From: Hymenoscyphus infarciens
Taxonomy: Eukaryota; Ascomycota; Leotiomycetes; Helotiales; Helotiaceae
Direction: 5' to 3'
DNA: 64,000 nucleotides
NCBI GenBank assembly: GCA_001414345.1
Contig: LLCB01000044.1
Coordinates: forward strand, 124,001-188,000
Position numbers and translations under genes: made by a program. Under the pieces are notes generated by a model. It did no database searches. It saw only the letters and a program-made list of their open reading frames with translations, and was not told the DNA's origin. This document shows, piece by piece, positions 12,081-23,039 of the stretch. The first letter of the stretch is position 1, and every line of letters starts with the position of its first letter.

Positions 12081-13106
12081 TCGTAGGGAGTTCAGAACTG
12101 AATTAGATAAGGAGGGGGTATTTTAGACTATAGTACTAATATCTCATAACTTAGCGTTTTAGTAGGTCTTCTTATCTATAGCTAAAAGATTAGACACTAT
12201 CTTAGCAAAGTTATAATTCCAACGTCTCTTTTCTATAGCGGCTAAGTTTCAAAGCTAAGGTATAATCTTTTCCTATATATATAAGAACCTATCTGATTTA
12301 TACACTTCTCTAAGTATAGCTATACTTAAGAAGCGACTTTTAAATTTAGTAAAAGTTTCTTTAGCGTCTATTCGTAAGGATCTAAAAGCGTTCTAAGTAT
12401 CCTTTGTCTTATAACTAGTTAAAAAGTAGGTATCTAAAAGAGCAACTATCTCTTCTTAATCTTAGAAAGCATTCTAAACCGACTCTAACTTATATCTAGG
12501 CTCTAGGTAGTTCCTAGCTAGTCTAGTTGTCGTACTCTAAATAAGGGCTTTACGTATTAGAGGTAAACCATAGTAGTTAGTATTTATATAGAGTCTATCT
12601 TATACTAATATCTTCTATTATCAGTATATAGGTGAAATACCGTTATCTAAAGGTTCGATCTTTTTAGTTATCTTACTTTTTTATTAGAGAGTATTCAAAG
12701 TAGCTTCGAAGCTGTATTAGGTAAGAGAATATTAGAAGGCATTAGAGGCAGCTGCCTATAGCTAAAAGGGGTATAAAAGCGAAGGTTAGTTCAAACGAAT
12801 ATTTGAAAGAGAGTAGAATTAGAGAGGGTTCGAAGGCAAAGCAAGTTATTAGCTTTAAAATATAAGGTTACTTATCTGTCTTTCTAGCTTAGCTAGCTGA
12901 TTCCTTATTTCTTAATTTTCTACTTTTAAAGCTTATATAACCGACTATATCTAGTTCGTATTTAAGAAGTCTTACTAGTCTCTTTGACCGTTGTTTCGTT
13001 GAGATCTTCTAGATCTTAGTATACAAGTACTATTCAAGCGGTTTTTAGAAAGAGAGGTGGCCTTAGAAAGGCGTTTAACACCTTATAGCGGAACTAGGTT
13101 CGACAT
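12080..13106 (-). pseudogene. RIP-degraded gag relic
   Basis: From an ATG at 13106 the minus strand can be aligned by eye with the start of the intact gag at 23784: the leading Met-Ser, a valine-proline pair, and the later arginine-rich stretch ending in Gln-Arg-Asp are recognisable. Stop codons occur where arginine, glutamine or tryptophan codons would be hit by C-to-T or G-to-A changes. The 3' boundary is approximate. Confidence 0.6.
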
Positions 13107-13464
13107 TTCAAAGATGCCGATTTAGAGAGAGAGGGAGAGTATAAGGTTAGATTCAGAAGCCTTCTAGATAACTATTATAAGTTAACTTATTCACTAAACC
13201 TAGAGTTATTAAGATTCTTAGGAATACTTAACGTATTCTAATCTCTTAACATATACTAAAACACGATTTATACTAGCTATTTATATAGATAATAAACCCT
13301 ACTATTACTAGCCGTCTAAGTAGTCTCTAATTACCTAGCTATATAAGAATGTCGTCGTAATATTTTAAATTAAGTATAAATCGACTTCTAAATAAGAAGT
13401 AGCAACAAGCTCGAAAAGAGATATTATTAAGGCCGTCACTAGCGAAGAAGAGTTATTATTTTTA

Positions 13465-13960
13465 TATAATAGCATAAAATATATATAACTATAGTAGAGG
13501 TATATAGAAGTACGTATAGTAGAATAACGTATATAGATACTAGGCTCTAATACAGAAGAAAACAATAACTATCTCTCTACTATACTAAATATAAACGTCT
13601 ATATATAAGAAGGTTAAAAGCTTCTAAGTTCTAATAATAATAATAACCGAGCTCTATCTAATATAGCTAATACTAAATAATAAGAGCTAAAAAGCTAAAT
13701 ATACAACCTCTAATTCTTTAAAAAGCTAAATATATAATATCTAAACCTTAATCTCTTCTATATATAAATATTAGATATTAATACCTTTAATACTTCGCTT
13801 ATATAAGTATCGGTTATTTATAATCTCGGCTCTAGAGATATTAGAGGTATTAGTACTACTTAGAGGTATTAGTAGTTTTACGAATACTAATAATTCAGAA
13901 TAGTACTATTATATAATAATCCAGCTATTATATAATAATCTAAGATAGCGTGCTATTATA
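13465..13960 (-). repeat. LTR-A copy (5' LTR of nested element)
   Basis: Same length (496 bp) as 8549-9044. The interior beside it (about 13425-13464, complement) aligns with the sequence following the 5' LTR of the intact element at 23379-23420, confirming this as the 5' end. Confidence 0.75.
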
Positions 13961-14571
13961 ATAACGTTTATTAATATTTAGATATAGTTATATAAACTAA
14001 GTTATCTAGCTTTTTATACTATTATTATATCTATAAATAAATACTATATATAGTAATCTTTAAATCTTTAAACCTAGTATCTTAGATAAGTATAAAGCTA
14101 GAAGCTAATTTCAAAATAGGTACTTATTTACTTTTATATTTACTAAAGCTTATAATTTAATACTATATTCTTATATACTAAGAGTAGTATTTATAAAGAA
14201 CTATTTTCCTTTTATAAGCTTAGAAAGATTAAGTCTAGTTAGGTTATAATTATATAGGCCTAGAAAGGAATTTTTACCTAGGCCTCTTTATTTTCCTCTT
14301 AACTTAGCTTAGAGTTAAAGTACTCTTTAGAAAGTTATTCTTTTTTAGGTTAATTATCTATCTTATTAATACTAGGAAGATTAGAGTAATTAGGTTTAAA
14401 ATGCCTAGGCTTACTATAATAGTAATACTTTATACTAGTAAGAACTCGGTCTATTAACGTAGTCTTTAATTTTTTACTAGTAGAAAATAGTCTAAGAGTT
14501 TATAAAATCTTCTAAGAAGTAGGATTAAGTCTATATAAGAGTAAAGAGGGTTTTAGAGTTAAGCTAAGTAA

Positions 14572-14863
14572 TATAATAACAAGGTAGAAGTAGAGTAGAG
14601 AAGTAGTCTATTCGTGGTTATTAACGCGAAAACTAAAGGTAAAGAGCGAAGACAGCTCTAAACGATACTAATATACAAAAGATACGAAACCGAACAACGA
14701 TATACGTCGGCTAATACAAAAGCCCGAATCTACGAAGTACGTCCGAAAGCCCGGACGTACGTAACCTTCCTAAATTAGATAATATAAAACAACAACTACC
14801 GAAACCTTATATATACAGCATATGCTATGTAATCTCGGCTATATAGGACGGCATGCTATTATA
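14572..14863 (-). repeat. Chimeric LTR fragment: LTR-B piece joined to LTR-A piece
   Basis: Bases 14572-14675 are the reverse complement of the right part of LTR-B (compare 1575-1676). Bases about 14683-14863 are an LTR-A fragment: the ACGTACGTAACCTTCCTAAA segment matches the complement of 23130-23170, and the end reads CATGCTATTATA. The join has no intervening element body. Confidence 0.6.
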
Positions 14864-16302
14864 AGTAAGGATTAAAAAGTACTTATCTTTTTAAATAATA
14901 AGGTTATACTAAATAGTTTAGCTATAGTACTAGTTATAGATAACTCTATATTTTAGTACTTCTTCTTATATAGAGCTAAAAGATATACTACTATCTTATT
15001 AAAATTATAATTTTAATCTCTCTTAGCTAAAATAGAGCTACTTTAGAGCTATAGTATAATCTTATTCTATATCTAATAGAATCTTTCTAACTCTAGTATC
15101 TCTTTAAGTATAACTATACTTAAGAAGTATACTCTAAAATCTAAAAAAGTTTCTCTTATATAACCCTTTCTACCTATTTATAAGACTTAAAATTCATTCT
15201 AAGTATTCTCTTTCTTATAACTAGTTAAGAAGTAGGAATTAAGAAGTTCTATTATATCTTATTAATCTTTAAAAGCTATATCACCTATATCTAACTTATA
15301 TTAAGGCTCTAAGTAGTTCTTAATAAGTTTTATAGTCGTTCTTTAAATAAGGGCTTTATAAGTTTTAGATATATAATAATAGTCGGCGTTTACTTAGAGT
15401 CTATTATATATAGATTTCTTTTATTACTTATAAGTAAGTAAAGTATTATTATTTAAAGATTTAATTTTCTTTATAATTTTACTTTTAGTAGATTATTAGG
15501 CTTTTAGTAAGGTTTTAGCTTATAATTATAAGGTAGATTATTATAAAAGAAGAATATTAAGAGTTAAGTTTTATATTTAAAAATAGTTTAGTATAATAAG
15601 AGAGTATAAAGAAGGAGTTTAATTATTCTTTAATAAGTATCTACTAATCTATTATACTAAATCTACTAATTAGGCGATTTAGTTATTTTATTACTAGATT
15701 CTTTTATCTTTTTCTTAGTTCTTAGCCTCTATAGCCTAAATCACTCTCTATATCTCGTCTATATTAGAAAAGTTTTAGTTATCTCTCTAGCTTCTAGAAA
15801 TAACCTCTTTACCTTTATTACTCTAAGACTTTTTATTATTCTTTAATAAGTAGTATTAAGTCAGAGACCTTTTTATAAGTACTTAACTTTATTTCTTAAA
15901 AAGAGGCTCTATACTTTAAAGTAGAGCTTAGAAGAGACCTAGAGTCGCTTTTAAGTCTAATATATTAAATATTAAAAAGAAGAGAGTAAAAAGGAAGCGG
16001 TTTAAGAGTTTTCTAGATAACTATTTATATTATTTACTAAGAGAGTTATTAAGATTCTTAGGAATACTTAGTATATTCTAATCTCTTAATATATAAGATA
16101 CGATTTTTACTAGTTATTTATATAGATACTAAACTCTAGTATTACTAGTCGTCTAGGAGATCTCTAGAATCCTAGCTATTTAAAGATATATTATTATAGT
16201 CTAATTCTAAGCTAAATTAAAATTAAAACAAAAAAAGTAATAATAAGTTTAAAAGAGATATTATAAAGGCTATTACTAGTAAAGAAGAGTTTTTCCTTTT
16301 TA

Positions 16303-16665
16303 TATAATAGTATAAAATATATACTATTATAGAAAAGATATATAAGAGTACGTTTAAGATAGAATAATATATATAAATACTAGGCTCTAATATAAAAGAA
16401 AAGGAAAAACTATTCTTCTTCTATACTAAGTATAAATATTTATATATAAGAGGTTAGAGACTACTAAGTTCTAATAAGAATAATAACTAAGCTCTTCCTA
16501 ATATAGCTACTAAAATAATAAGAGCCTTAAAGCTAAATATATAAAGCCTTAAAGCGAAATATATAATATCTAAACCTTACTCTCTTTAGCCTCTTCTATC
16601 TTATAAGTCGTAGAGGTATTAGCAGTTTTACGAATGCCGGCAATTCAGAATAGCGTACTATTATA
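16303..16665 (-). repeat. LTR-A copy (5' LTR of outer gypsy element)
   Basis: Starts TATAATAGTATAAAA and ends GCGTACTATTATA. The left neighbour (about 16262-16302) resembles, on the complement, the leader that follows the 5' LTR in the intact element. The right neighbour is non-repetitive DNA, so this marks the edge of the retroelement block. Confidence 0.7.
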
Positions 16666-18019
16666 AAACTCTTTTTCCGTCTCTATAAAAGCGTCTTCTA
16701 TTATATATTTCTAGCTATTTTAATTTTTATATTAATAGAGAGTTTGATATTACTATAGTATATTTCTATAAATAGATAGAACGCTATACTAATGTTTCAG
16801 AGTGAAATTTTTATAAAAGAGAGATTTCCGAGAGTATTCCGAGTATTACCGAGGCGATATATTCTCGAGAGAACTCTGTATTTCCACTATTTCCGAGTAG
16901 TCGTATTCCCGAGAAACATTCCCGAGAGAAACTCAAGAGTTATTTCCGAGCAACTTTTTCCTAGATATTTCCAAGGTGATATGCCAAAGAAAAAATCCGA
17001 GTAATGTCTAGCCTAAGGCACAAATATCAACGGCGACCAATTTTGCCAGGCCGCGAAATTACCTTTTCCCCGTCCTCCAACGACATCACAAAAGTACAGC
17101 ACCATAACGACCTGAAGCAATCCGCTCATTTTCTCGTCATTTTTCTATTGCCCTAGACTGAGTTTAACCACCAAAACATCGGATTCATGACCGGCTCATT
17201 TACTCCCACGCTCGAGAAAACCCAACCCTCCCTCCGAACCTTTGCATCACCTCCTACCTCAGCAAACGGGCTTTGCCACAACTCGATCAGAATGTGGGTG
17301 CTCTCCCTCCTCAAGACAGATGCGCAGTGAGCATAGCTCAAAGCAATGCTGTCATGGTCACTAGGCCAGCGAAACGCAAAGCAGTCCGTATTCGAAGTGA
17401 CCACCAAATCTACAGCTGAAGCTGCGAGGCTGAGACAACTTGGATGAATATAGATGAGTACACGATGGTTCCATTCAACTTCTGCTATTGCAAGTCCTTA
17501 TTGGGTAATTTGGCTCGGAAACTTCCGTTTCATGCTGCCATTCCAGCCTTGCGCCTCAGCGTTGTCAATCTGCCAGGCGGCCAAGATCTCAGAGTCAACT
17601 CTGTAGTCATAAGATGGCATATAGGGCTGAGAGGACTTGGGTGGGATATTCCCGTCTTACCTTGGCTGGAGGTGGCTTGGAAAGAGCAGCCAATCCAACA
17701 CCACAGTTGCCTTTCACATTTTCTCAGCCAAGTTGTTCGTTATCAACTTGGGACTTGAAAAGATATTCACACGGCAAGCATAGCCTCCACCTACCACTGA
17801 ACATTTGACCAGAAACTATTCCAGCTCGCCAACGTATGATTGATGACACGTCACAAGTGAGAAACTCGTGTTCAAATCAGTCCTTGAAATTCATTGAAAT
17901 TCATTGAAATACTCTACTTTTCTCCATGGTTTGCCTCCTTTTACTTTTGAATATCATCCTCTTCCTATATTACTCTCCTATGTCCCTTTAGTGATCACAT
18001 TCACTCAACTCACATCAAG
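16666..18019. other. Intergenic region upstream of metalloprotease gene
   Basis: RIP-type composition fades by about 16790. Bases 16826-16960 hold about seven copies of a short TTCCGAG/TTCCCGAG motif, which create a small open frame (16792-17004) judged not to be a gene. From about 17020 composition is normal but no gene model was found. A short direct repeat (AATTCATTGA, about 2.5 copies) lies at 17885-17908. The last 80 bases before the ATG are pyrimidine-rich with a CTATATTA box at about 17965, plausible as core promoter. Confidence 0.45.
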
Positions 18020-19333
18020 ATGCGTTCGCTACTTCTTAGTATCTTGTTTCTTGTAGTTCCTGTTCTTTCTCAGAACATCTCAACATACCCCCTGGGTCAT
18101 CCTTTCCATGTCAACATACAACGTCCAAGAATTCCAGCAGCAAACTTCTCAACTGTTTCTTATGTCGATCCCCGAACCGGGGAACGGCAAAGCATTACCT
18201 ATACCCTTGGAGATGGTCGCAACGTTATTTATCAAGACGACATCAATTGGGGACCGGAGTCTCAGCTACTCGCTTGGTCTGACAACAACCAACGACCACC
18301 CTCGAAGCGAGGTATTGGAGTCAAGTCTAAATACGCATGGCCTGACGCTACCATCACCTACAGATATGATTCTTGCGAGACCAGAGAACTCCTCAGCGGC
18401 ATATTCGAGTCAGCAATCAAGGAATGGAGAAAGGGCGCACCATTTCTTCAGTTCAAACAATTGGCACCGAGTGCCTACGATGGCAGCGCTCCCGGAATTC
18501 TCACCATCACCAAACACGATGACAAATCCTGGTGGTGCTACTCAAACATCGCTCTCGATAATGGCGGAGTCGGTATGCGAATGAATCTCCAGTGGTTGAG
18601 CAAATCTGGGGGTATGAGCTGCGGACAAAATTTGGAACCCGTTGTGCACGAGATGGGCCACGCCATTGGTCTTCATCATGAGCAAACACGACCTGATCGT
18701 GCTGCAAACATCGAATTCGATTGTACTAAATATTCTCCATGGACGATACAAGGATGTGAAAACCGACTCTATCCCGAGTGTTGTGATCCCGCAATCCGGT
18801 TGACAGAGAAATGCTGTGGTGATTATCATAATTATGATATCGCATCCCCTGCCATATACGACATGTACGGTCCTTATGATTGCAAAAGTGTTATGCATTA
18901 TCCTGCTGGGGGTGTTCTTGGGAGTACGGCCACTTGCAACATCGCACCAAGTTCCCTTCCAAGCGAGGGTGATTTCAATGCTGTTTGCGAGATCTACACC
19001 ACTTTCTGCAAGCCCTGGAAGGATCTCAAGTTCTGTGCATCGAGCCCCAAGGCGTGTGGAACTTGTAACCCAATCTCTGGTCTCAACAAGTGCGACATTA
19101 CTACATCTTGTATTTCGACTGGCACCAAATTTCACTGTGCCTGCAGAGCTGGTTTCAAATCCACGGGCGGTGATAACGATATCACGAAGCACTTCAGACT
19201 TCCATGGGATAATTACCGGTATCTAGTCTTTGTCCCCGAGAATACTCCATGTGGCGTCCTTTGCAACAATCCCAATGGCTTCTCGCCAGACTTATGTGCC
19301 GAGGTTTCGCTACAAAATACTTGCCCCCTCTAA
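18020..19333 (+). CDS. Secreted astacin-type (M12A) zinc metalloprotease
   Basis: The single-exon frame encodes 437 residues. It begins with a classic signal peptide (MRSLLLSILFLVVPVLSQ, probable cleavage near residue 18). The zinc-binding motif HEMGHAIGLHHEQTRPDR spans residues 210-227: H210, H214 and H220 are the metal ligands and E211 the catalytic base, with the extended HExxHxxGxxHE form and following RPDR typical of astacins. The Met-turn SVMHYP has its methionine at about residue 292. Residues 20-95 look like a propeptide ending in a basic KRG near 96. The C-terminus (about 330-400) is cysteine-rich and EGF-like (CxC...AGF). The family cleaves extracellular proteins. The gene stands alone between two transposon-rich blocks; the substrate is unknown. 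Confidence 0.88.
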   Translation: MRSLLLSILFLVVPVLSQNISTYPLGHPFHVNIQRPRIPAANFSTVSYVDPRTGERQSITYTLGDGRNVIYQDDINWGPESQLLAWSDNNQRPPSKRGIGVKSKYAWPDATITYRYDSCETRELLSGIFESAIKEWRKGAPFLQFKQLAPSAYDGSAPGILTITKHDDKSWWCYSNIALDNGGVGMRMNLQWLSKSGGMSCGQNLEPVVHEMGHAIGLHHEQTRPDRAANIEFDCTKYSPWTIQGCENRLYPECCDPAIRLTEKCCGDYHNYDIASPAIYDMYGPYDCKSVMHYPAGGVLGSTATCNIAPSSLPSEGDFNAVCEIYTTFCKPWKDLKFCASSPKACGTCNPISGLNKCDITTSCISTGTKFHCACRAGFKSTGGDNDITKHFRLPWDNYRYLVFVPENTPCGVLCNNPNGFSPDLCAEVSLQNTCPL

Positions 19334-19903
19334 GTACCGAGTTCGCATGAAGGGTACCGAAGAACGTGTTTTGGATTGGTTAGTACTCGAGTAATGGTTT
19401 AGTTTTCTTGTCCCTTGACTCAATCAGTCTTGGGAACACCTGGGAAGTGGTTGTGTTCATTGTTTATTGGGAAATTATTTGATGCAATGCGAGAGGGCTT
19501 TTAATACCGTTATTATGCGTATCTAGCTCCGTTTTGGCCTATCAATACATTCATTTATTTGGAAGATAGCAGAAGTAATGTTGTACCATCTGTACAGTAA
19601 TCTTTGTACTGAAACGTAGGTGGTTAGTAAGCCCCAGTACGTGCATAATCCAGTCCCTGTTGAGTACCCACTGAGTGCCCACTGAGTGCCCCCTGAGTAC
19701 CCACTGACCCTCCTTTTTGCCTTGGCACAACTGAGTAAGTCGGTAAGTCGGTACGTCAGAGCACTAAATTCCCCCTCCTCACACTGTACCTGAATTCTCT
19801 TTTTAGTGCCTGGGCTCCCCGGGATTTAAACTTTAAATTTACTTGCTGCAAAAACCTTCATTATCTTCCATTGCAAATCCACTTCTACTTCTCATAGAAA
19901 CTC
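19334..19903. other. Intergenic region with short tandem repeats
   Basis: This lies between the metalloprotease stop and the sulfite-oxidase-like start. Four tandem 11-bp units of form GAGTRCCCMCT occupy 19662-19705, and GTAAGTCG-like 8-bp repeats follow at about 19734-19753. No gene was seen. Confidence 0.6.
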
Positions 19904-21759
19904 ATGCAGATGGAACCCAACGCTCACCCTAAGCGAGCTGTAAGATAGCTCCAAACAATTTCCACGTACTTGTACTAACCAAAAGCCCAGCGCGCCGACG
20001 AATGGAAAGTAGAACAAGGTCTCGCCCCCAAAAGCAACACTTCAGAACCCTACGACACCATCGAAAGCATTAAAGCCCGCAATGCAGAAGTAAACACTAA
20101 ATGCAACGTCGATCCTAACGTCGAATTCGCCGAAGAAAAAGAGGGATGGCGCGGATATGTCGAATGGGAAAAATATCCCGAGAAGAAGGCCAAAGCCGCC
20201 ACTGTAATGACGCATTTCAAATTTCCACCACCGCCTGAATTCCAACTCGGTCCTATTCCGGATAGTAATCCTGTGCTGGAAGGCGTGAGATGGAAGATGT
20301 GGCATAAGGCAATTGGAGGATCGCTGGAAAATGTGCCGGAGGAGAGCTGGAAGACGGTGCTTGAGGAGAAGCATGAGGATTTCTTGCATCTTTTGGAGTT
20401 TCCTTATAATGGGGAGCCGCCTAAGGTATCTTTCCCCTAACTTATCTAAAGAATATGAAATGAATGGAAGCTGATGTGCGAGAAGAGTCTTACTACTTTA
20501 GAAGCCATCACACCCAACCCCCTTCATTTCGTCCGAAATCATGGTGGGATTCCGGATATCGATGCTGATAAATTGACACTTGAAATTGATGGACTTGTCA
20601 AAAACCCGAAGACTTTGACATTAGCCGATCTTCAGAATGAAGAATTGTTTCCTCGACTATCGAAACTGGTTACCATTCAATGCAGTGGCACGAGAAGAAT
20701 CGAACAGATTGCCGAGTACGCAGGAGAGGGAGATGAAATGATCAATGCGCCATGGGCTGAAGGTGCAATTGGAACGGCTTTGTGGACTGGAGTCAGTTTG
20801 AAAAAAGTCATCAAGTACTGTGGTGGTTTAATCGAGGGAGGTAAACACCTCGAATTGTACGGAGCAGATACATATTTCAAACATGTAAGTCCACCTCTAC
20901 CCATCCCCTTCTTTTCATCCTTCTACTTCTCTCAGTATCTAATACACCCTAGGAAGAACTACAAAACTACCTCGTCTCCGTTCCCTGGTCCAAAGTAAAA
21001 ACCAACGAAGTCCTCCTAGCCTGGGAAATGAATGGCAAGCCGCTCCCCAAAATCCATGGCTTTCCCCTACGAGTCGTAGTCCTCGGTTACATCGGCGCAC
21101 GCTCAGTAAAATGGCTCTACCGCATAAAAGCCATCCCAAACCCCTCCCGCGCCCCTGTTCAAAGTAAAGAATATCTCTATTTCAACAGCCAAGTAGGGAA
21201 ACACAACCAATCCCTAACCCAAGGGATCCAGATTCAAGAAATGCCCGTTTCATCCGCAATCATGTCTCCCTGGAACAAAGACGTCGTCATCCACTCCGGA
21301 AGCATGAAAGTCAAGGGATGGGCGTACTCGGGCGGAGGTCGATGGCCTGAACGTGTGGAAGTAAGTCCTGATGGGGGATTTGTGTGGTATGTTGTTCCCG
21401 TCGAGAATTTGTCAAAGAAACATAAGTTTGCGTGGAGAACTTGGTTCCTTGAATTGCCTGTTGATGCGGAGGGCTGGCTTGATCTGGTGGTTAGGTGTTG
21501 GGATAATTCGCTTAATACGCAACCAACGTTTGTGAGGAGTGCGTGGAATTGGGGGTTGCATGTTACGAGTAGTTGCCATCGGATCAAGATTTATAGTGTA
21601 AATACTTCGAAGCCGGCGACGAAGAGGAGGTTAGCGGACTTTGAGGAGAGGGGTGTGCCGTTTGAACCGTTGACGAGACCTACGGAGTTTGCGACGCAAT
21701 CTGAGGAAGACTATGAGGCCTTTTGGGCGAAGCATGATCCTCGGGACGTTGATGATTAG
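19904..21759 (+). CDS. Sulfite-oxidase-like molybdopterin enzyme (no cytochrome b5 domain)
   Basis: Model: exons 19904-19939, 19991-20425, 20471-20884 and 20953-21759, joined by introns of 51, 45 and 68 nt, all phase 0, giving 563 residues. An alternative start is the next ATG at 19910. Residues 1-157 form a hydrophilic N-terminal extension. The molybdenum-cofactor domain follows, with FVRNHGGIP (R179-N-H), TIQCSGTRR (C228, the expected Mo-ligating cysteine) and GAIGTALWTGVSLKKV. The C-terminal dimerisation domain starts near GFPLRVVVLGYIGARSVKW and continues through WNWGLHV. No heme-binding cytochrome b5 domain or FAD domain is present, so it is closer to plant-type sulfite oxidase than to nitrate reductase. 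The likely reaction is sulfite to sulfate, but fungal relatives are poorly characterised. No clear peroxisomal SKL tail is present (it ends in PRDVDD). Confidence 0.82.
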
Positions 21760-22737
21760 GTTGAGGTAAGAAGGTGAATATTTCGAGGGGGGAGTTGGGG
21801 CCATTTATCTTACTTTCCAATTTAATCGTATCATTAATCGTTGAGTACCTTGTTCTAATCTTTGTTAGCATGTTTTGAAAAAATTGAAAGTTGCTTCGAG
21901 AAACCCAAATGACAAGTTGAAGTTGTGTCACCTTAGGGGCTGTTCTTATAGCGGCAATGGGTTCGTCAGGCTCAGTTGATCAACAATTACATACACTATC
22001 AACTTGAAGAACTTTCCTAGCACATTTGTTTTGATGAAAAGTTGAACCACATAATCACTGGATTCACTTATTTTTCAACGAGCGCTCGATTAGTATATAA
22101 CTATTCTCCTCTACTCTATCAAAAAAGGTCAACCTAGCAAGATCCATGTCTTACGAAATGAAATTATTGTAAGGAGAGATAGCAGAATAAGATAATATAA
22201 CTATCTTTGATAAAAGGCTATTTAAGTTAGAAAGAATGGTCGTAATAGAGTATTAGCCTCGAACTTCAGGAATGATTTCTTTGGTTTCTTTTTCTTTTTC
22301 TTTTTGATAGTTTTTCATGGTTTTCTGGAGTTTCGTCGTACCGCGATCTATATAAGAGACAGCATAGGTTTTGCTAGATTTACGCATTTTATTATTACAG
22401 CACCGCTCTTGGCCACGCACCACGCCTAGTGCGATTCTCGCTGCCTTCTTAGATAATAAGTTACTTATTTATAAAGATAATTAGAAGAGAGAGAGTAGTA
22501 GAGATTAAAAGACTAGAGTTCTACTAGTTATATAGTATTAATAGATAAAGCGATCAAAGAATTCGGTTTTTTTATAGCTAACTTATAAAGCTCTAACGAG
22601 TTAGTAAAAAAGTGTCTTATAGACTACTAATAATCACTTATATATAATATAGCTTATAATATATATAAGCTAATAAGTACGAGCTAAAAAGGCTCTAACT
22701 ATCGAACGATATAGAGAAATTAATTAAATCACCTGAC
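21760..22737. other. Intergenic flank grading into A+T-rich DNA
   Basis: The first 650 bases are ordinary sequence with a T/C-rich low-complexity stretch at about 22280-22325. From about 22440 the DNA is A+T-rich and stop-dense. No gene was recognised. Confidence 0.5.
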
Positions 22738-22925
22738 TATTATAAATTAAACTTATTTTAAATAATAGTAAATAACTCTTTTATCTCTAAATTAAGAATA
22801 AATACCTAATATACCTCTAAAATAATAGGTAGTAATAATATTGCTCTTATTTCTTAACTTCTTAAAAAGAAGAGATATTCTAGTTAGAAAAGAGAGGTAT
22901 TCTAGTTAGTAAGTAGATATTTCTT
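22738..22925. repeat. Left arm of a large inverted repeat flanking the LTR element
   Basis: Matches the reverse complement of about 26155-26296: shared stretches include GGTAAATAACTCTTTTA/TAGTAAATAACTCTTTTA and AATAATATTRCTCTTATTTC. The left arm has an extra 22-bp local duplication (TATTCTAGTTAG twice). The arms may be terminal inverted repeats of an old DNA transposon that the LTR retrotransposon later entered. Confidence 0.5.
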
Positions 22926-23039
22926 ATTTATTTATTTCGCTATACTAATATACTAAAAAATCAATAAAATAAGTAAATTTACCTACTTCTATACTACGTA
23001 CTTCCTACTTTATAAGCTATCTTAAGAGCTCTATTATTA

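Larger units (their letters stand above)
8549..13960 (-). mobile_element. Nested LTR element with gag relic but no recognised pol, TSD ATAAC
   Basis: Two 496-bp LTRs (8549-9044 and 13465-13960) are flanked by identical ATAAC pentamers at 8544-8548 and 13961-13965, so this is one insertion unit. It interrupts the outer element. The interior in minus orientation holds a gag relic (about 12080-13106), then repetitive non-coding sequence (about 10740-12080), then a 1.6-kb segment (9045-10625) closely matching 3554-5110 of the outer element. No RT-like sequence was found inside it. The two LTRs differ almost wholly by transitions. By eye it is a larger, RIP-killed cousin of the gag-only element at 23040-25777. 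Confidence 0.75.
3173..16665 (-). mobile_element. Degenerate Ty3/gypsy retrotransposon (outer element), minus strand
   Basis: Related LTRs bound this region at 3173-3553 (3' LTR) and 16303-16665 (5' LTR). A purine-rich tract, read on the minus strand, adjoins the 3' LTR at about 3554-3575. The minus strand carries a recognisable reverse-transcriptase relic at about 7380-7860, and gag-like sequence at about 14955-16302 resembles the intact gag at 23784-24809. The element is interrupted by the nested copy at 8549-13960 and by a chimeric LTR fragment at 14572-14863. Stops are dense and changes are transition-biased, so it is inactive. The flanking pentamers (GTTAG and AAACT) do not match, so the outer boundaries are less certain than those of the nested element. 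Confidence 0.65.

Noticed and set aside
16792..17004. 70-residue open frame upstream of the metalloprotease
   Set aside because: It consists of the repeated TTCCGAG motif; no signal peptide, domain or sensible composition.
17153..17758. Two small frames (17153-17407 minus, 17444-17758 plus)
   Set aside because: Short, no recognisable domain, no splice-compatible extensions found; more likely promoter or intergenic DNA.
18542..19192. 216-residue minus-strand frame
   Set aside because: Lies entirely within the clearly real metalloprotease gene on the other strand.
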